A stretch of DNA of 26,800 nt from an uncultured Collinsella sp. (GCA_900757465.1 CAAENY010000052.1:1-26800), one strand, 5' to 3'; shown: positions 16,235 through 24,316, counted from the stretch's first letter. A program made the numbers and translations. The notes: generated by a model not told the origin, from the sequence alone.

Positions 16235-16376
16235 AGCGAGCGGGCAGCTGCCGTGGCAAGGTGGTGCGAAAGAGGAGCGACGCGTACTTTGGTACGCGAG
16301 CGACGGCTTGAGCGCCAGATTACCCGGCAGATGCCCGCGCAGCGTCGACCGGTCCGGCGTTTGCCAAAACGCCGGA
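16235..16376 (-). repeat. Repeat family A, copy 3, inside the sugar operon
   Basis: Read on the minus strand, H1 is TCCGGCGTTT, loop TGGC, AAACGCCGGA, starting five bases after the stop codon of the GatZ-like gene. Blocks CTGCGCGGG and AATCTGGCGCTCAA follow. H2 has wholly different arms (CGCGTAC, loop CAAA, GTACGCG). Then come TTTCGCACCACCTTG and CCCGCTCGCT. It lies between two operon genes, so it cannot be an efficient terminator unless it is meant to reduce downstream expression. Confidence 0.8.
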
Positions 16377-16381
16377 ACTAC

Positions 16382-17656
16382 TTAGTCCTCGAGAGCCTTC
16401 TCGATGCGGCTCGTGACGCCCTTGAGGTTAAGGCCGACGACGTACTGCTTGATCGGGCGCTTGATGTGCTCGATCACAAAGCGCTTGCCGTCGATGTCCT
16501 GGGCAGCGAGGTTGCGATAGAGTTTCTCGACCTGCTCCTTGACCTCGGGATCGTTAAAGGCGTAGTGGCCGGAGACATCCAGGATCTTCAGGCTGAGCTC
16601 GTCGTCGGCCAGAATGTCGTCAACCTGCAGGTTAACGTCGTCGCCGGTCATCCACTTGCGCCAACGCTCGGTCTTGATAGCCTTGACCAGCAGCGTGTGA
16701 TACAGGTCGGAGGGATCGTCGCACAGGCCGTTGTCGACCAGAATCTGCTCGGTAGCGCAGAGCTTGAGGTAGGCGCGGGTCTCCTCGGTGCCGTACTGAG
16801 GGGCGACATTGGAGGCCGTCACGTGAGCCGGGATGTGCTCGAGCAGCGTTGCGTCATCCAGATAGTCGGCGTTGTGCTCCTTCAGGCCCACGCCGTAGCG
16901 TTTTGCCATGTCGGCGAGCTCGCGGGCGTTCTTAAAGTTGTAATGGCCGACCTGCTCGGTCCAACGGGTAAGCGTGCCGGTCTGACCGACGATAAAGGTG
17001 GGCATGGGGCAGCCGCGCTTCTCGAGCTCGGGCTGCAGCTGAGAAATGAACTCCTCGTACTTATCGGTAGAGGTCAAGCCGCCATTGGTCTCCTCGGTAC
17101 CGACCTCATAGGCGACCTCGGGCAGGTTATGCTCGCGACGATACTGCTCAAGGTAGTCGATAAGATCGATCGTGCGGCGAAGAACCACGTCGAGCGGAAT
17201 AACCTTGCCGATCTGATAGGGGTCCTTGGTGGGGTCGACCATCAGCAGGTCAAAGCCTGCCTCCATGTCGGCGACGAAGGACTTGCGGGCGAGCTCCATG
17301 GCCTCGTCCTCGGGCAGGTGGGCGTTACGCTCCTCGTCGCGCTGCCACGGACCGCCGTGATCGCGGCACAGGTAGTACGGGCCGGTGTAACCCACCTCGT
17401 CGGCAACCTTCTTGATGTCGGCGGCAAAGCGCGTCTGGTCCCAACCGTTGACGTAGCCGGCGCCCATCTCGTCCATATCGACCTGGTTGCGGCTGGCGAT
17501 AAACATGGGCGGGAAATCCTCGTCCTTGGCAAGCTCGAACACGGCCTGAATCAGGTTGGGGCTCATGGGGCCAATGCCGACCATGGTTGCGTGATCGCCG
17601 CTATCCTGCAGCTTGAGCATGCCCTGAACGGCCTGGCGGATGGTGAGGTTGGACAT
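16382..17656 (-). CDS. GatZ/KbaZ family protein (tagatose-bisphosphate aldolase subunit or 4-epimerase)
   Basis: This 424-residue protein belongs to the GatZ/KbaZ family (PF08013). In enterobacteria the family is the non-catalytic partner of the GatY/KbaY tagatose-1,6-bisphosphate aldolase. To my knowledge some stand-alone members have been reported as fructose-6-phosphate/tagatose-6-phosphate 4-epimerases. Strongly patterned stretches are VGIGPMSPN, YYLCRDHGGPWQRDE, YEVGTEETNGG and VGLKEHNADYL, which hold likely metal or sugar ligands (Asp, His, Glu). AAGGAG precedes the ATG. No gatY-like gene lies in the window, so it may act alone. It follows the EIIBC gene after 144 bases that hold a strong hairpin, and precedes transaldolase. 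Confidence 0.88.
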   Translation of the reverse strand: MSNLTIRQAVQGMLKLQDSGDHATMVGIGPMSPNLIQAVFELAKDEDFPPMFIASRNQVDMDEMGAGYVNGWDQTRFAADIKKVADEVGYTGPYYLCRDHGGPWQRDEERNAHLPEDEAMELARKSFVADMEAGFDLLMVDPTKDPYQIGKVIPLDVVLRRTIDLIDYLEQYRREHNLPEVAYEVGTEETNGGLTSTDKYEEFISQLQPELEKRGCPMPTFIVGQTGTLTRWTEQVGHYNFKNARELADMAKRYGVGLKEHNADYLDDATLLEHIPAHVTASNVAPQYGTEETRAYLKLCATEQILVDNGLCDDPSDLYHTLLVKAIKTERWRKWMTGDDVNLQVDDILADDELSLKILDVSGHYAFNDPEVKEQVEKLYRNLAAQDIDGKRFVIEHIKRPIKQYVVGLNLKGVTSRIEKALED

Positions 17657-17800
17657 TTTGTTCTCCTTCTCCAGAGGATTTTTGACAAAAGTTCCCTGGG
17701 ACCCAGATGCGGGCCCTATCAGTGCAGATGGATTTTGTTGTGTAGGGGCGGTTGTGCGGAGTCAAATCCATCCCTCCGCACAACCGGAGTCCTTAAAGGT
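17657..17800 (-). promoter_or_regulatory. Intercistronic hairpins between EIIBC and the GatZ-like gene
   Basis: Read on the minus strand, CGGTTGTGCGGA pairs perfectly with TCCGCACAACCG (12 bp, 14-base loop), directly downstream of the EIIBC stop. A second, weaker GGGCCC...GGGTCCC stem follows. There is no T tract. It may protect the EIIBC message 3' end, or set different levels for the transporter and the enzymes. Confidence 0.55.
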
Positions 17801-19273
17801 TTACTTGGCCTGCTTATCGAGCGTGGGCTTCATGGCAATCAGGATTGCAGCGGCGACCACGGAGCCAATCACGATGTCCAGGCAGAACAGCGCGACGTTG
17901 TTGGTGGCAAGGGCGACGATAAAGCCACCGTGTGGGACGTAGCAGTCGATACCCTGGAAGGCGGCGAGCGCCGCACCCACGGCAGAGCCGATGCAGATGC
18001 CGGGAAGGGTGTGACCGAGGTCCTTGACCGCGAAGGGGATAGCGCCCTCGGTAATACCGATGCAGCCCATGAACAGTGCGGAGATGCCCATCTGACGGTC
18101 GGCATCATCGAACTTGTTCTTGGCGATGAGCGCAGCAAGGCCGCAAGCAATCGGGGGAATGGCGACGGCGACGCGGAACATACCGTTGGGGCCGTAGATG
18201 CCGGAGGCCATGATGGCCATGGTAAAGGTCGAAGCGGTCTTGTTGATGGGGCCACCCATATCGAAGGCGGTCATAACGCCAATGACCAGGCCCAGGACGA
18301 CGGCGGAGCCGCCCTGCAGGCTACCGAGCACGCTGGTGAGCCAATCCATCACAAAGCCAAGCGGCGTGGCCAGGATGTAAATGTATGCCATGCCGAGGAC
18401 GAGCGAGGTCAGAATCGGGATAATCAGGATGGGCATGATGGTCTGGATGGTGTTGTTGACCTTCCAGGTCTTCATCCAGCGGACAAAGTAACCGCAGATG
18501 ACAGCCATGATCATGGCACCCAAGAAGCCAGTCGAAACACTGTTGCCGCTCGGGGTGACGACGGCGTTGTTGACCAAGTAGCCCAGGACGAAGCCAGGGG
18601 CAAGTGCGGGCTTGCCGGCCATCGAGTAAGCGATGTATGCCGCAAGCACCGGAATCATCATAGAGATGCCGGCCATGCCGATGGTGTTAAGGCTCACCAT
18701 CAACGGGTTGGTGACCTCCATGCCGCTAGCACCGGCAGTACCGGATGCCAACGAGAAGGCGAGGAACACGCCGCCGATAACGACGATGGGGATAAAATAG
18801 GAAACGCCGGTATTGAATGCATTGAGCAGCGTCTTGCCAGGATCGGCAAAGATGGACTGCTTGGACGCCGGTGTCGGGGCCTGCGGGGCAGCGGAGACGG
18901 CCTTCTTCTCTGCCTTGGCCTCGGCCTTGGGCGCGTCAACGGCGCCACCCGTCGCCTTGATGATCTCAACGGCCTGGTCGATGATCTTCACCGGATCGGC
19001 GATTACATCCGAGGTACCGACCTTGAGGAACTTGCCCTCGGCCATCTTCTGCTCAAAACGGTCCTCGTTCTCGACACCCACGTCGACGGACTCCAGGACC
19101 AGGTCGGCGGAGTCCACGTCTTCCTGCGTGAGCTCATTCTCGATACCCAGGCCACCCTGAGCCTCGACCTTGCACTCGATGCCACGGGCGGCGCATTCAT
19201 CTTGAATCGCCTTCTGGGCCATATACGTGTGGGCGATACCCACGGTACAGGCGGCAACGCCTACGATCTTCAT
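17801..19273 (-). CDS. PTS fructose-type permease, EIIBC
   Basis: This 490-residue protein imports and phosphorylates a sugar. The EIIB domain (about 1-98) has its phospho-cysteine at Cys9 (VAACTVGIAHTYMAQ; the usual ACPTGIAHT is altered to ACTVGIAHT). An Ala/Lys/Pro-rich linker covers about 104-135, and the EIIC membrane domain of the fructose type about 140-490 (GGVFLAFSLAS, LVNNAVVTPSGNSVSTGFLGA, GPINKTAS). There is no EIIA domain; a separate EIIA is the last gene. The ATG at 19273 has AGAGGGAA in front and begins the B domain; a longer frame adds 34 unsupported residues. The sugar is unknown; operon enzymes suggest a ketose such as tagatose. Confidence 0.93.
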   Translation of the reverse strand: MKIVGVAACTVGIAHTYMAQKAIQDECAARGIECKVEAQGGLGIENELTQEDVDSADLVLESVDVGVENEDRFEQKMAEGKFLKVGTSDVIADPVKIIDQAVEIIKATGGAVDAPKAEAKAEKKAVSAAPQAPTPASKQSIFADPGKTLLNAFNTGVSYFIPIVVIGGVFLAFSLASGTAGASGMEVTNPLMVSLNTIGMAGISMMIPVLAAYIAYSMAGKPALAPGFVLGYLVNNAVVTPSGNSVSTGFLGAMIMAVICGYFVRWMKTWKVNNTIQTIMPILIIPILTSLVLGMAYIYILATPLGFVMDWLTSVLGSLQGGSAVVLGLVIGVMTAFDMGGPINKTASTFTMAIMASGIYGPNGMFRVAVAIPPIACGLAALIAKNKFDDADRQMGISALFMGCIGITEGAIPFAVKDLGHTLPGICIGSAVGAALAAFQGIDCYVPHGGFIVALATNNVALFCLDIVIGSVVAAAILIAMKPTLDKQAK

Positions 19274-19373
19274 TGCTTCCCTCTTTTCATAGAGTTGCGT
19301 GCGCAAGACACCGTTTGCGGAGGCCTCCGGAGCATCCCCTGCCGTTTGGACTTGCTGTCTTTTCGACAAGACC

Positions 19374-19403
19374 AATATAGGTGCTCAATTTTCTTAATGC
19401 CAG
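19374..19403 (-). promoter_or_regulatory. Putative promoter of the sugar operon
   Basis: On the minus strand CTGGCA (19398-19403) and TATATT (19374-19379) are 18 bases apart. It lies about 100 bases before the EIIBC ATG, in the AT-rich part of the divergent spacer. Confidence 0.45.
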
Positions 19404-19411
19404 CTTATTTC

Positions 19412-19466
19412 GGTAAACGCGCAGGTCAGAGCGTTGGTTACGCTATTTAGTTATGCGTTTAACCAA
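19412..19466. promoter_or_regulatory. Putative LacI-family operator cluster
   Basis: Three related elements stand close together: GGTAAACGC (19412-19420), TTGGTTACGC (19434-19443) and, inverted, GCGTTTAACCAA (19455-19466). The last two form an imperfect palindrome. The first is just upstream of the EIIBC -35. They are good candidates for binding by the divergent LacI regulator. The rest of the spacer (19467-19677) shows no clear gene or structure. Confidence 0.45.
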
Positions 19467-19688
19467 AAATGAATCCTGCGATTTTACCCTCGATTTCAAA
19501 AGTCAAGAAGTATTTGATTTTCTCGGTAGACGGCAGATACGCATGCCGGTCACAAATTTCGACCCCACCCGTATACCGCATTTGTTGCATACTCATATGA
19601 AAGGAAAAGGTCGCCCACCGAAGCGCATCCCTCACCAAGACTCAAAGTCATCATGTTGGAAAATGCTCATCTGTCGGAAGGAGTCGCT

Positions 19689-20699
19689 GTGGCAAAACAG
19701 CGCGTTACGATTGCAGACGTCGCTCGAGAGGCGGGAACCTCGACGGCAAGCGTCTCGTATTACCTCAACGACAAACGAGAAAAGCTTAGCGAGAAGACGC
19801 AGACAAAGATTGCGGGCGTCATCAAGGAACTCGGATACGTTCCCAACGCCCAAGCGCAAACGCTCACCGGCAAGCAGACCCACGTCATCGCCATCATCAT
19901 TTTGGATAACACCAACAAGTGGGCGGGCCTCGTCCTCAACGGCATGGAACAGGTCATGCTCCCCGCGGGTTATCAAACGGTCGTTTGCACGAGCAACTTT
20001 AACCCCGAGACCGAGCTCATGTACGTCGACAAGATGCTCTCGCTGGGCGTCGATGGTTTTATCATCCAGCCCACGGCAAATTTCAAGGCCGTCCACGACC
20101 GCATCAAGCGTGCCGGCAAGCCCGTCGTCTTTTTTGACGCGGCCATCTACAGCCCAGGCACCAGCTGGATCAAAACCAACCTCTACGACGGCGTGTACAA
20201 CGCCACGCAGGCGCTTCTCGATGCCGGCTACGAGGACTTTTTCTCCATTGCCGCCAATATGACCGAAATGCGCACCCGCATGGAACGTTTTCAGGGATAT
20301 GCCGAGGCATTAGCCGCGAATGGGCAGCTCTACAAAGCCATCCCCATCGATCACAACAAGCCGTCAATCAACGAGCTCACCGAATACTTTAAATACAAGT
20401 TCAACCCCGCCAAGCGCACACTCATCTTCGTACAAAACCAATGGGCACTTCCCCGTGTCTACAAGGCCCTCCAACCCATGGCCCATCTACTTCCGCAGCA
20501 AATAGGTCTTTTGGGACTCAACTGCGAAGACTGGACCAACCTCACCACGCCGACCGTCTCCACGATCATCGAGCCCGTCGACCAGGAAGGCAGGGAGGCG
20601 GCCGAGATGCTGCTCGCCTTGCTTGATGGCAGCAGCCAACCCGGCGAGCAGCGCATTCTCGAGTGCAAGCTCAACTGGCTCGACTCCACCTCGATCTAG
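19689..20699 (+). CDS. LacI family regulator of the sugar operon
   Basis: This 336-residue protein has the LacI HTH at its start (AKQRVTIADVAREAGTSTASVSYYLN, residues 2-27), a hinge around NAQAQTLTGKQ, and a sugar-sensing domain (about 60-330). A GTG start at 19689 is chosen because AAGGAG lies five bases before it and the HTH starts at once; an ATG 12 codons upstream lacks this support. SVSYYLND is the recognition-helix variant typical of sugar regulators of the group. It is divergent from the PTS operon with a cluster of related half-sites in the shared spacer, so it is very probably the local repressor or activator. The inducer is unknown. Confidence 0.92.
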   Translation: MAKQRVTIADVAREAGTSTASVSYYLNDKREKLSEKTQTKIAGVIKELGYVPNAQAQTLTGKQTHVIAIIILDNTNKWAGLVLNGMEQVMLPAGYQTVVCTSNFNPETELMYVDKMLSLGVDGFIIQPTANFKAVHDRIKRAGKPVVFFDAAIYSPGTSWIKTNLYDGVYNATQALLDAGYEDFFSIAANMTEMRTRMERFQGYAEALAANGQLYKAIPIDHNKPSINELTEYFKYKFNPAKRTLIFVQNQWALPRVYKALQPMAHLLPQQIGLLGLNCEDWTNLTTPTVSTIIEPVDQEGREAAEMLLALLDGSSQPGEQRILECKLNWLDSTSI

Positions 20700-20818
20700 A
20701 CCGCGAGACAAATTAATCAGTAGTGTTTGTCCCAAATCTTAAGTATTTGTTCGATAGAACGGCCCCTGCCGGCTCCTGCTAGACTGGTAGATTCCCAACC
20801 GTCCCTCCAGGAGCCTCA

Positions 20819-21802
20819 ATGTCGCGCAAGTCCGCCTACAAGCAAGTACTTTCCATCGGCACCGCCGTGGTGCTGGGGTTTGCACTGTTTACGGGATCGC
20901 TTGACGGGGCGCCCAAGCTGCTGTCGCCGCAAAGCGACGAACAGGCGGCGGCTCTGGCCGAAAAACAAAACGAGAGCCCCAGCCGCACCGACGACGAGGC
21001 AGACCTGGTCGCCCGGCTCGAATCGGGAACAGCGAGTTCCTCGGACTCTCAAAATAGCCAAGACTCTGGCGATGGCTCCGATTCCGCCGCAACCGACACC
21101 GGCGACGGCGCTTCCGCGGACAGCACCGCCACCCCCATCGACGAGGTCGAAAACCCCGACCTCAACCGCGCCCGCGGTGTTTATCTCAGCAGCATTCCCG
21201 ACTATGCCGGCAACCCATACGTTGCCCTTCGCGCCGACAGCACGCACCCGCTCGGCACGCCGTCATTCACACTCGATGAATACGATCGCGCCACCGAAGA
21301 GGGCTGCTTTAAGAAGTTCTCCAAGCTCGACAGCCTGGGCCGCACTCGCAAAGCGCTCGCCTGCGTGGGCCCCGAATCGCTCGGTCAAGGCAAGCGCGGC
21401 GATATCTCGCGCATCCATCCCGCCGGATGGCATCAGCAGCGCTACGACTTTATTCCGGGCCAGAGCCTCTACAACCGCTGCCACCTCATCGCCTGGTCGC
21501 TCTGCGGCGAAAACGCCAACCGCAAGAATCTCCTCACCGGCACGCGCTATCTCAACGAGACGGGCATGCTACCGTTTGAGGAGCAGATTCTCGACTACAT
21601 CCGCGAAACGGGCAACCACGTGCTCTACCGCGTCACGCCCATGTATAACGAAGAGGAACTTGTCTGCCGCGGCGTGCGCCTTGAGGCGCAATCGGTCGAG
21701 GACCACGGCAAGACCCTCTGCTTCCACGTATATTGCTACAACCTGCAGCCGCATGTGCAGATCGACTACGCCACCGGCCGCAACCAGACATCCGGAGACT
21801 AG
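20819..21802 (+). CDS. DNA/RNA non-specific endonuclease, EndA/DNA-entry nuclease type
   Basis: This 327-residue protein has a signal-anchor-like N-terminus (hydrophobic, about residues 9-26) and a Ser/Asp/Thr/Ala-rich linker (about 60-110) before the nuclease domain (about 170-320), so it should be outside the membrane. The domain resembles streptococcal DNA-entry nucleases. The catalytic His is His222 in YNRCHLIAWSLCGENANRKNLLTG, where NRCH replaces the canonical DRGH, and Asn234 can hold the metal. VEDHGKTLCFHVYCYNLQP and IDYATG near the end are also family-typical. GGAG precedes the ATG. It may degrade extracellular DNA for nutrients or competence. No competence gene adjoins it. Confidence 0.88.
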   Translation: MSRKSAYKQVLSIGTAVVLGFALFTGSLDGAPKLLSPQSDEQAAALAEKQNESPSRTDDEADLVARLESGTASSSDSQNSQDSGDGSDSAATDTGDGASADSTATPIDEVENPDLNRARGVYLSSIPDYAGNPYVALRADSTHPLGTPSFTLDEYDRATEEGCFKKFSKLDSLGRTRKALACVGPESLGQGKRGDISRIHPAGWHQQRYDFIPGQSLYNRCHLIAWSLCGENANRKNLLTGTRYLNETGMLPFEEQILDYIRETGNHVLYRVTPMYNEEELVCRGVRLEAQSVEDHGKTLCFHVYCYNLQPHVQIDYATGRNQTSGD

Positions 21803-21868
21803 TGCCGGCCGCGCCGCCCGTAACCCAAAAAATGATCCGTTTTCCTCCGTCCCCAAGGGATCAAATAA

Positions 21869-21898
21869 GGCCGCCCCGGTTGCCCAGGGCGGCCTTTT
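21869..21898. terminator. Strong bidirectional terminator between nuclease and EF-G-like genes
   Basis: GGCCGCCC (21869-21876) pairs with GGGCGGCC (21887-21894) around a ten-base loop. TTTT follows on the plus strand and TTATTTG on the minus strand. It serves both convergent genes. Confidence 0.9.
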
Positions 21899-21931
21899 CG
21901 TCAGCACCTACATTGCAGACAAAACCACACG

Positions 21932-24007
21932 CTACTTGGCGCGACCCTCCTCATAGCGCTCGACCAGCTTGGCCTGAACGTCATAGGGAACCTGCTCGTA
22001 GCCGGCGGGCTTCATGGTAAAGTCGCCCGTGCCGCGCGTAATAGAGCGCAGGCGCGTCGAGTAATCCGTCAGCTCGGCCAACGGCGCCTGGGCGATGACC
22101 ACGGTGTCGCCGCGCTCATCGGTCTCCATGCCCGTCACGCGACCGCGCGATGCCGAGATGTCGCCCATCACGGCGCCGGCGTAGCTCTCGGGGATAGTCA
22201 CCGTGATTTCCTCGATGGGCTCCAGCACCACCGGATCGGCATCGGCACACGCCTTGCGCAGGCCGATGCGAGCCGCCGCGCGGAACGCCATCTCGTTGGA
22301 GTCGACGCTGTGATACGAGCCGTCATACACCGCGACGCGAATGCCCGTGAGCGGATAGCCGGCAATAATGCCGTCCTTCATGGTCTCCTGGACACCCTTG
22401 TCCACGGCGGGGATCAGCGAGCGCGGAATGCGGCCGCCCACGACCTCGTCCACAAACTCATAGCCATCGCTCGTGCCGTCGGGCCCAATGAGCGGCTCAA
22501 CGCGCAGCCAGCAGTCGCCATACTGACCGGCACCGCCAGTCTGCTTTTTGTGGCGGCCCTGGGCACTTGCCGTGCGTCGGATGGTCTCGCGATACGGAAT
22601 GCGGATCGGCACGCTTTTGGCCACGACCTTGGTGCGATCCTCCAAACGATTGAGCAGCACCGAAACCTGCGCCTCGCCCACCGCAGAGATGATGGTCTGG
22701 CCGGTCTCCTCGTCGCGGTCGATACTCATAGTCGGATCGGCCTTGCATGCCTTCTCGATAAACGTGTAGAGCTTCTCTTCGTCGCCGCGGTTCTCGGCCT
22801 CGATGGCGATGCGATACTGAGAGTTGGGGAATTTAAACGCCGCCGCCTCGACCTTACCGGTAATGGAGAGCGTGTCACCCGTCTCTGCCGCCAACTTGGG
22901 CGCCACGATAATGTCGCCGGCATAGGCGTGACCGACCTCGGTCATGTCGCGGCCGCACATCACATACAGGTGAGCCAGACGATCGCTCTTGCGGGTACGC
23001 GCGTTGACCAGCTCAAGGCCCGGCTCAAGCGTGCCCGTCAGTACCTTGATAAAGCTGATACGGCCCTGCTGCGGATCGGCCAGGGTCTTAAACACAAACG
23101 CCACCGGACGGTCATCGTCGCTCGAGATCTTAAGCGAATCACCGTCGATGAGCGGCATCTCGCCGTAGTCGGTCGGTGCCGGGAAGTACGTCGCGATGTC
23201 ATCCATCAGCGAGTTGACGCCCTGCTCCTTAATGCAATCGCCCGCAAAGACCGGCACAAAGATGCGCTCGGCGATCGCCTTCGACAGCAGACCTTCAAGC
23301 TCCTCCTGCGTCAGCGTCTCCTCGCCTTCCAGGTACTTCATCATCAGTTCGTCGTCAGCCTCGGCCACCAGCTCGCACAGATAATCATGGGCCTCCTCGG
23401 CCTGGGCACGATACTCCTCGGGAATCTCCGACTCAACGGCTTCGGCGCCGTTGCAATGGCGCGCCTTCATGCGCACCAGGTCGATGATGCCGTCAAAGTC
23501 CTCGCCCTCGCCCCAGGGAAGGGTCACGGCGCCCAGTCGCGTGCCAAAGCGCTCTTGCAGCAGGTCCATCGTGGTCGCAAAGCTGGCCTCGGAGCGCGAC
23601 AGGCGGTTTACGAACACCGCACGCGCCAGGCGCAGGTCCTCGGCGGCATACCAGAGCTTAACCGTCGTAGGCTGCGGGCCGGCCTCGGCGTCGACCACAA
23701 ACAGAGCCGTCTCGCAGACGCTCATCGCGGCAAAGGCGTCGCCGATAAAATCGGGGTAGCACGGGGCATCGAGCACATTGATGCGCGCGCCCTTCCAGTC
23801 GATCGGCGCGATGGTCGTCGAGATGGAGAATGAACGCTTGACCTCTTCAGGGTCATAGTCGAGCGTAGGCTTGGTGCCGTCGTGGCCGCCCAGGCGGGCA
23901 GTCTTGCCGGAAAGGTGGAGCATGGCTTCGGCGAGTGAAGTCTTGCCCACCCCGCCTTGGCCTACGAGCACCACGTTCCTTACGTTACCGGTCTTGGGAG
24001 CACCCAT
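21932..24007 (-). CDS. EF-G-like translational GTPase (EF-G2 type) with degenerate G motifs
   Basis: This 691-residue protein has the full EF-G domain order: G domain (1-260), domain II (about 290-375), III (about 395-465), IV (about 470-595, GGAGQYGDC) and V (about 600-680). It is a paralogue rather than the main FusA. The G motifs deviate. The P loop is GQGGVGKT (16-23) without the usual His-x-Asp, G3 is DAPCYPDF (80-87) with Tyr for the catalytic His, and G4 is NRLS (134-137) for NKxD. This suits the EF-G2-like family, whose role in translation or stress is unclear. AAGGAGG precedes the ATG at 24007; the longer frame upstream lacks support. It is a single gene. Confidence 0.88.
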   Translation of the reverse strand: MGAPKTGNVRNVVLVGQGGVGKTSLAEAMLHLSGKTARLGGHDGTKPTLDYDPEEVKRSFSISTTIAPIDWKGARINVLDAPCYPDFIGDAFAAMSVCETALFVVDAEAGPQPTTVKLWYAAEDLRLARAVFVNRLSRSEASFATTMDLLQERFGTRLGAVTLPWGEGEDFDGIIDLVRMKARHCNGAEAVESEIPEEYRAQAEEAHDYLCELVAEADDELMMKYLEGEETLTQEELEGLLSKAIAERIFVPVFAGDCIKEQGVNSLMDDIATYFPAPTDYGEMPLIDGDSLKISSDDDRPVAFVFKTLADPQQGRISFIKVLTGTLEPGLELVNARTRKSDRLAHLYVMCGRDMTEVGHAYAGDIIVAPKLAAETGDTLSITGKVEAAAFKFPNSQYRIAIEAENRGDEEKLYTFIEKACKADPTMSIDRDEETGQTIISAVGEAQVSVLLNRLEDRTKVVAKSVPIRIPYRETIRRTASAQGRHKKQTGGAGQYGDCWLRVEPLIGPDGTSDGYEFVDEVVGGRIPRSLIPAVDKGVQETMKDGIIAGYPLTGIRVAVYDGSYHSVDSNEMAFRAAARIGLRKACADADPVVLEPIEEITVTIPESYAGAVMGDISASRGRVTGMETDERGDTVVIAQAPLAELTDYSTRLRSITRGTGDFTMKPAGYEQVPYDVQAKLVERYEEGRAK

Positions 24008-24240
24008 GATGACCTCCTTGCAGGGCCGCGCGCATTGCGCGACGCCAACGGGGAGAGTTCGCGGTCGGTGCCATCCCGGGAGCAGCATGGTCGGCAGCCG
24101 AGCCGACTCACCCTCCAAATGTCCTATGCCACCACCCTACCCTCACGGGCGACCGTCCATGCACACCTTTCGGCACACGTATGAATACAGGCGGCGAGAG
24201 GAAGAGACAAGCTTGTGAGGCGATTATTGAACCCCGTCGA
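24008..24240 (-). promoter_or_regulatory. Upstream region of the EF-G-like gene
   Basis: This is about 230 bases with no gene I can support. On the minus strand TTGTCT (24205-24210) and TATTCA (24182-24187) are 17 bases apart and could be a weak promoter. It would leave a leader of about 170 bases with some GC-rich hairpins, such as GTCGGC/GCCGAC. No known leader motif is recognised. Confidence 0.3.
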
Positions 24241-24283
24241 TGCAAACAAAAGCCGCCACAGACCGTAAGACCTGCGGCGGCTT
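24241..24283 (-). terminator. Intrinsic terminator of the ABC transporter operon
   Basis: On the minus strand AGCCGCCGCAG pairs with CTGTGGCGGCT, with one G-U pair, around a ten-base loop. It is followed by TTTGTTTGCA. It lies some 30 bases past the stop of the ATPase gene. Confidence 0.85.
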
Positions 24284-24316
24284 CACCTCAATTAATAGTT
24301 GAGTAAATACCTGAGT

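Noticed and set aside
13184..19273. A sulfoglycolytic (sulfo-transaldolase or sulfo-transketolase) operon
   Set aside because: Transaldolase and split transketolase occur in such routes, but there is no sulfoquinovosidase, sulfosugar isomerase or sulfolactaldehyde enzyme, and uptake is by a fructose-type PTS.
16253..19450. A 1065-codon open frame on the plus strand
   Set aside because: It lies antisense to the GatZ-like gene and EIIBC, which have clear families, ribosome binding sites and motifs. Its product is low-complexity and His/Gly/Asp-rich, as expected from the opposite strand of GC-rich genes.
24008..24240. A tRNA-like fold in the leader of the EF-G-like gene
   Set aside because: Several GC-rich stems are present, but there is no paired acceptor stem, T loop (TTCRA) or anticodon arm in the proper order.
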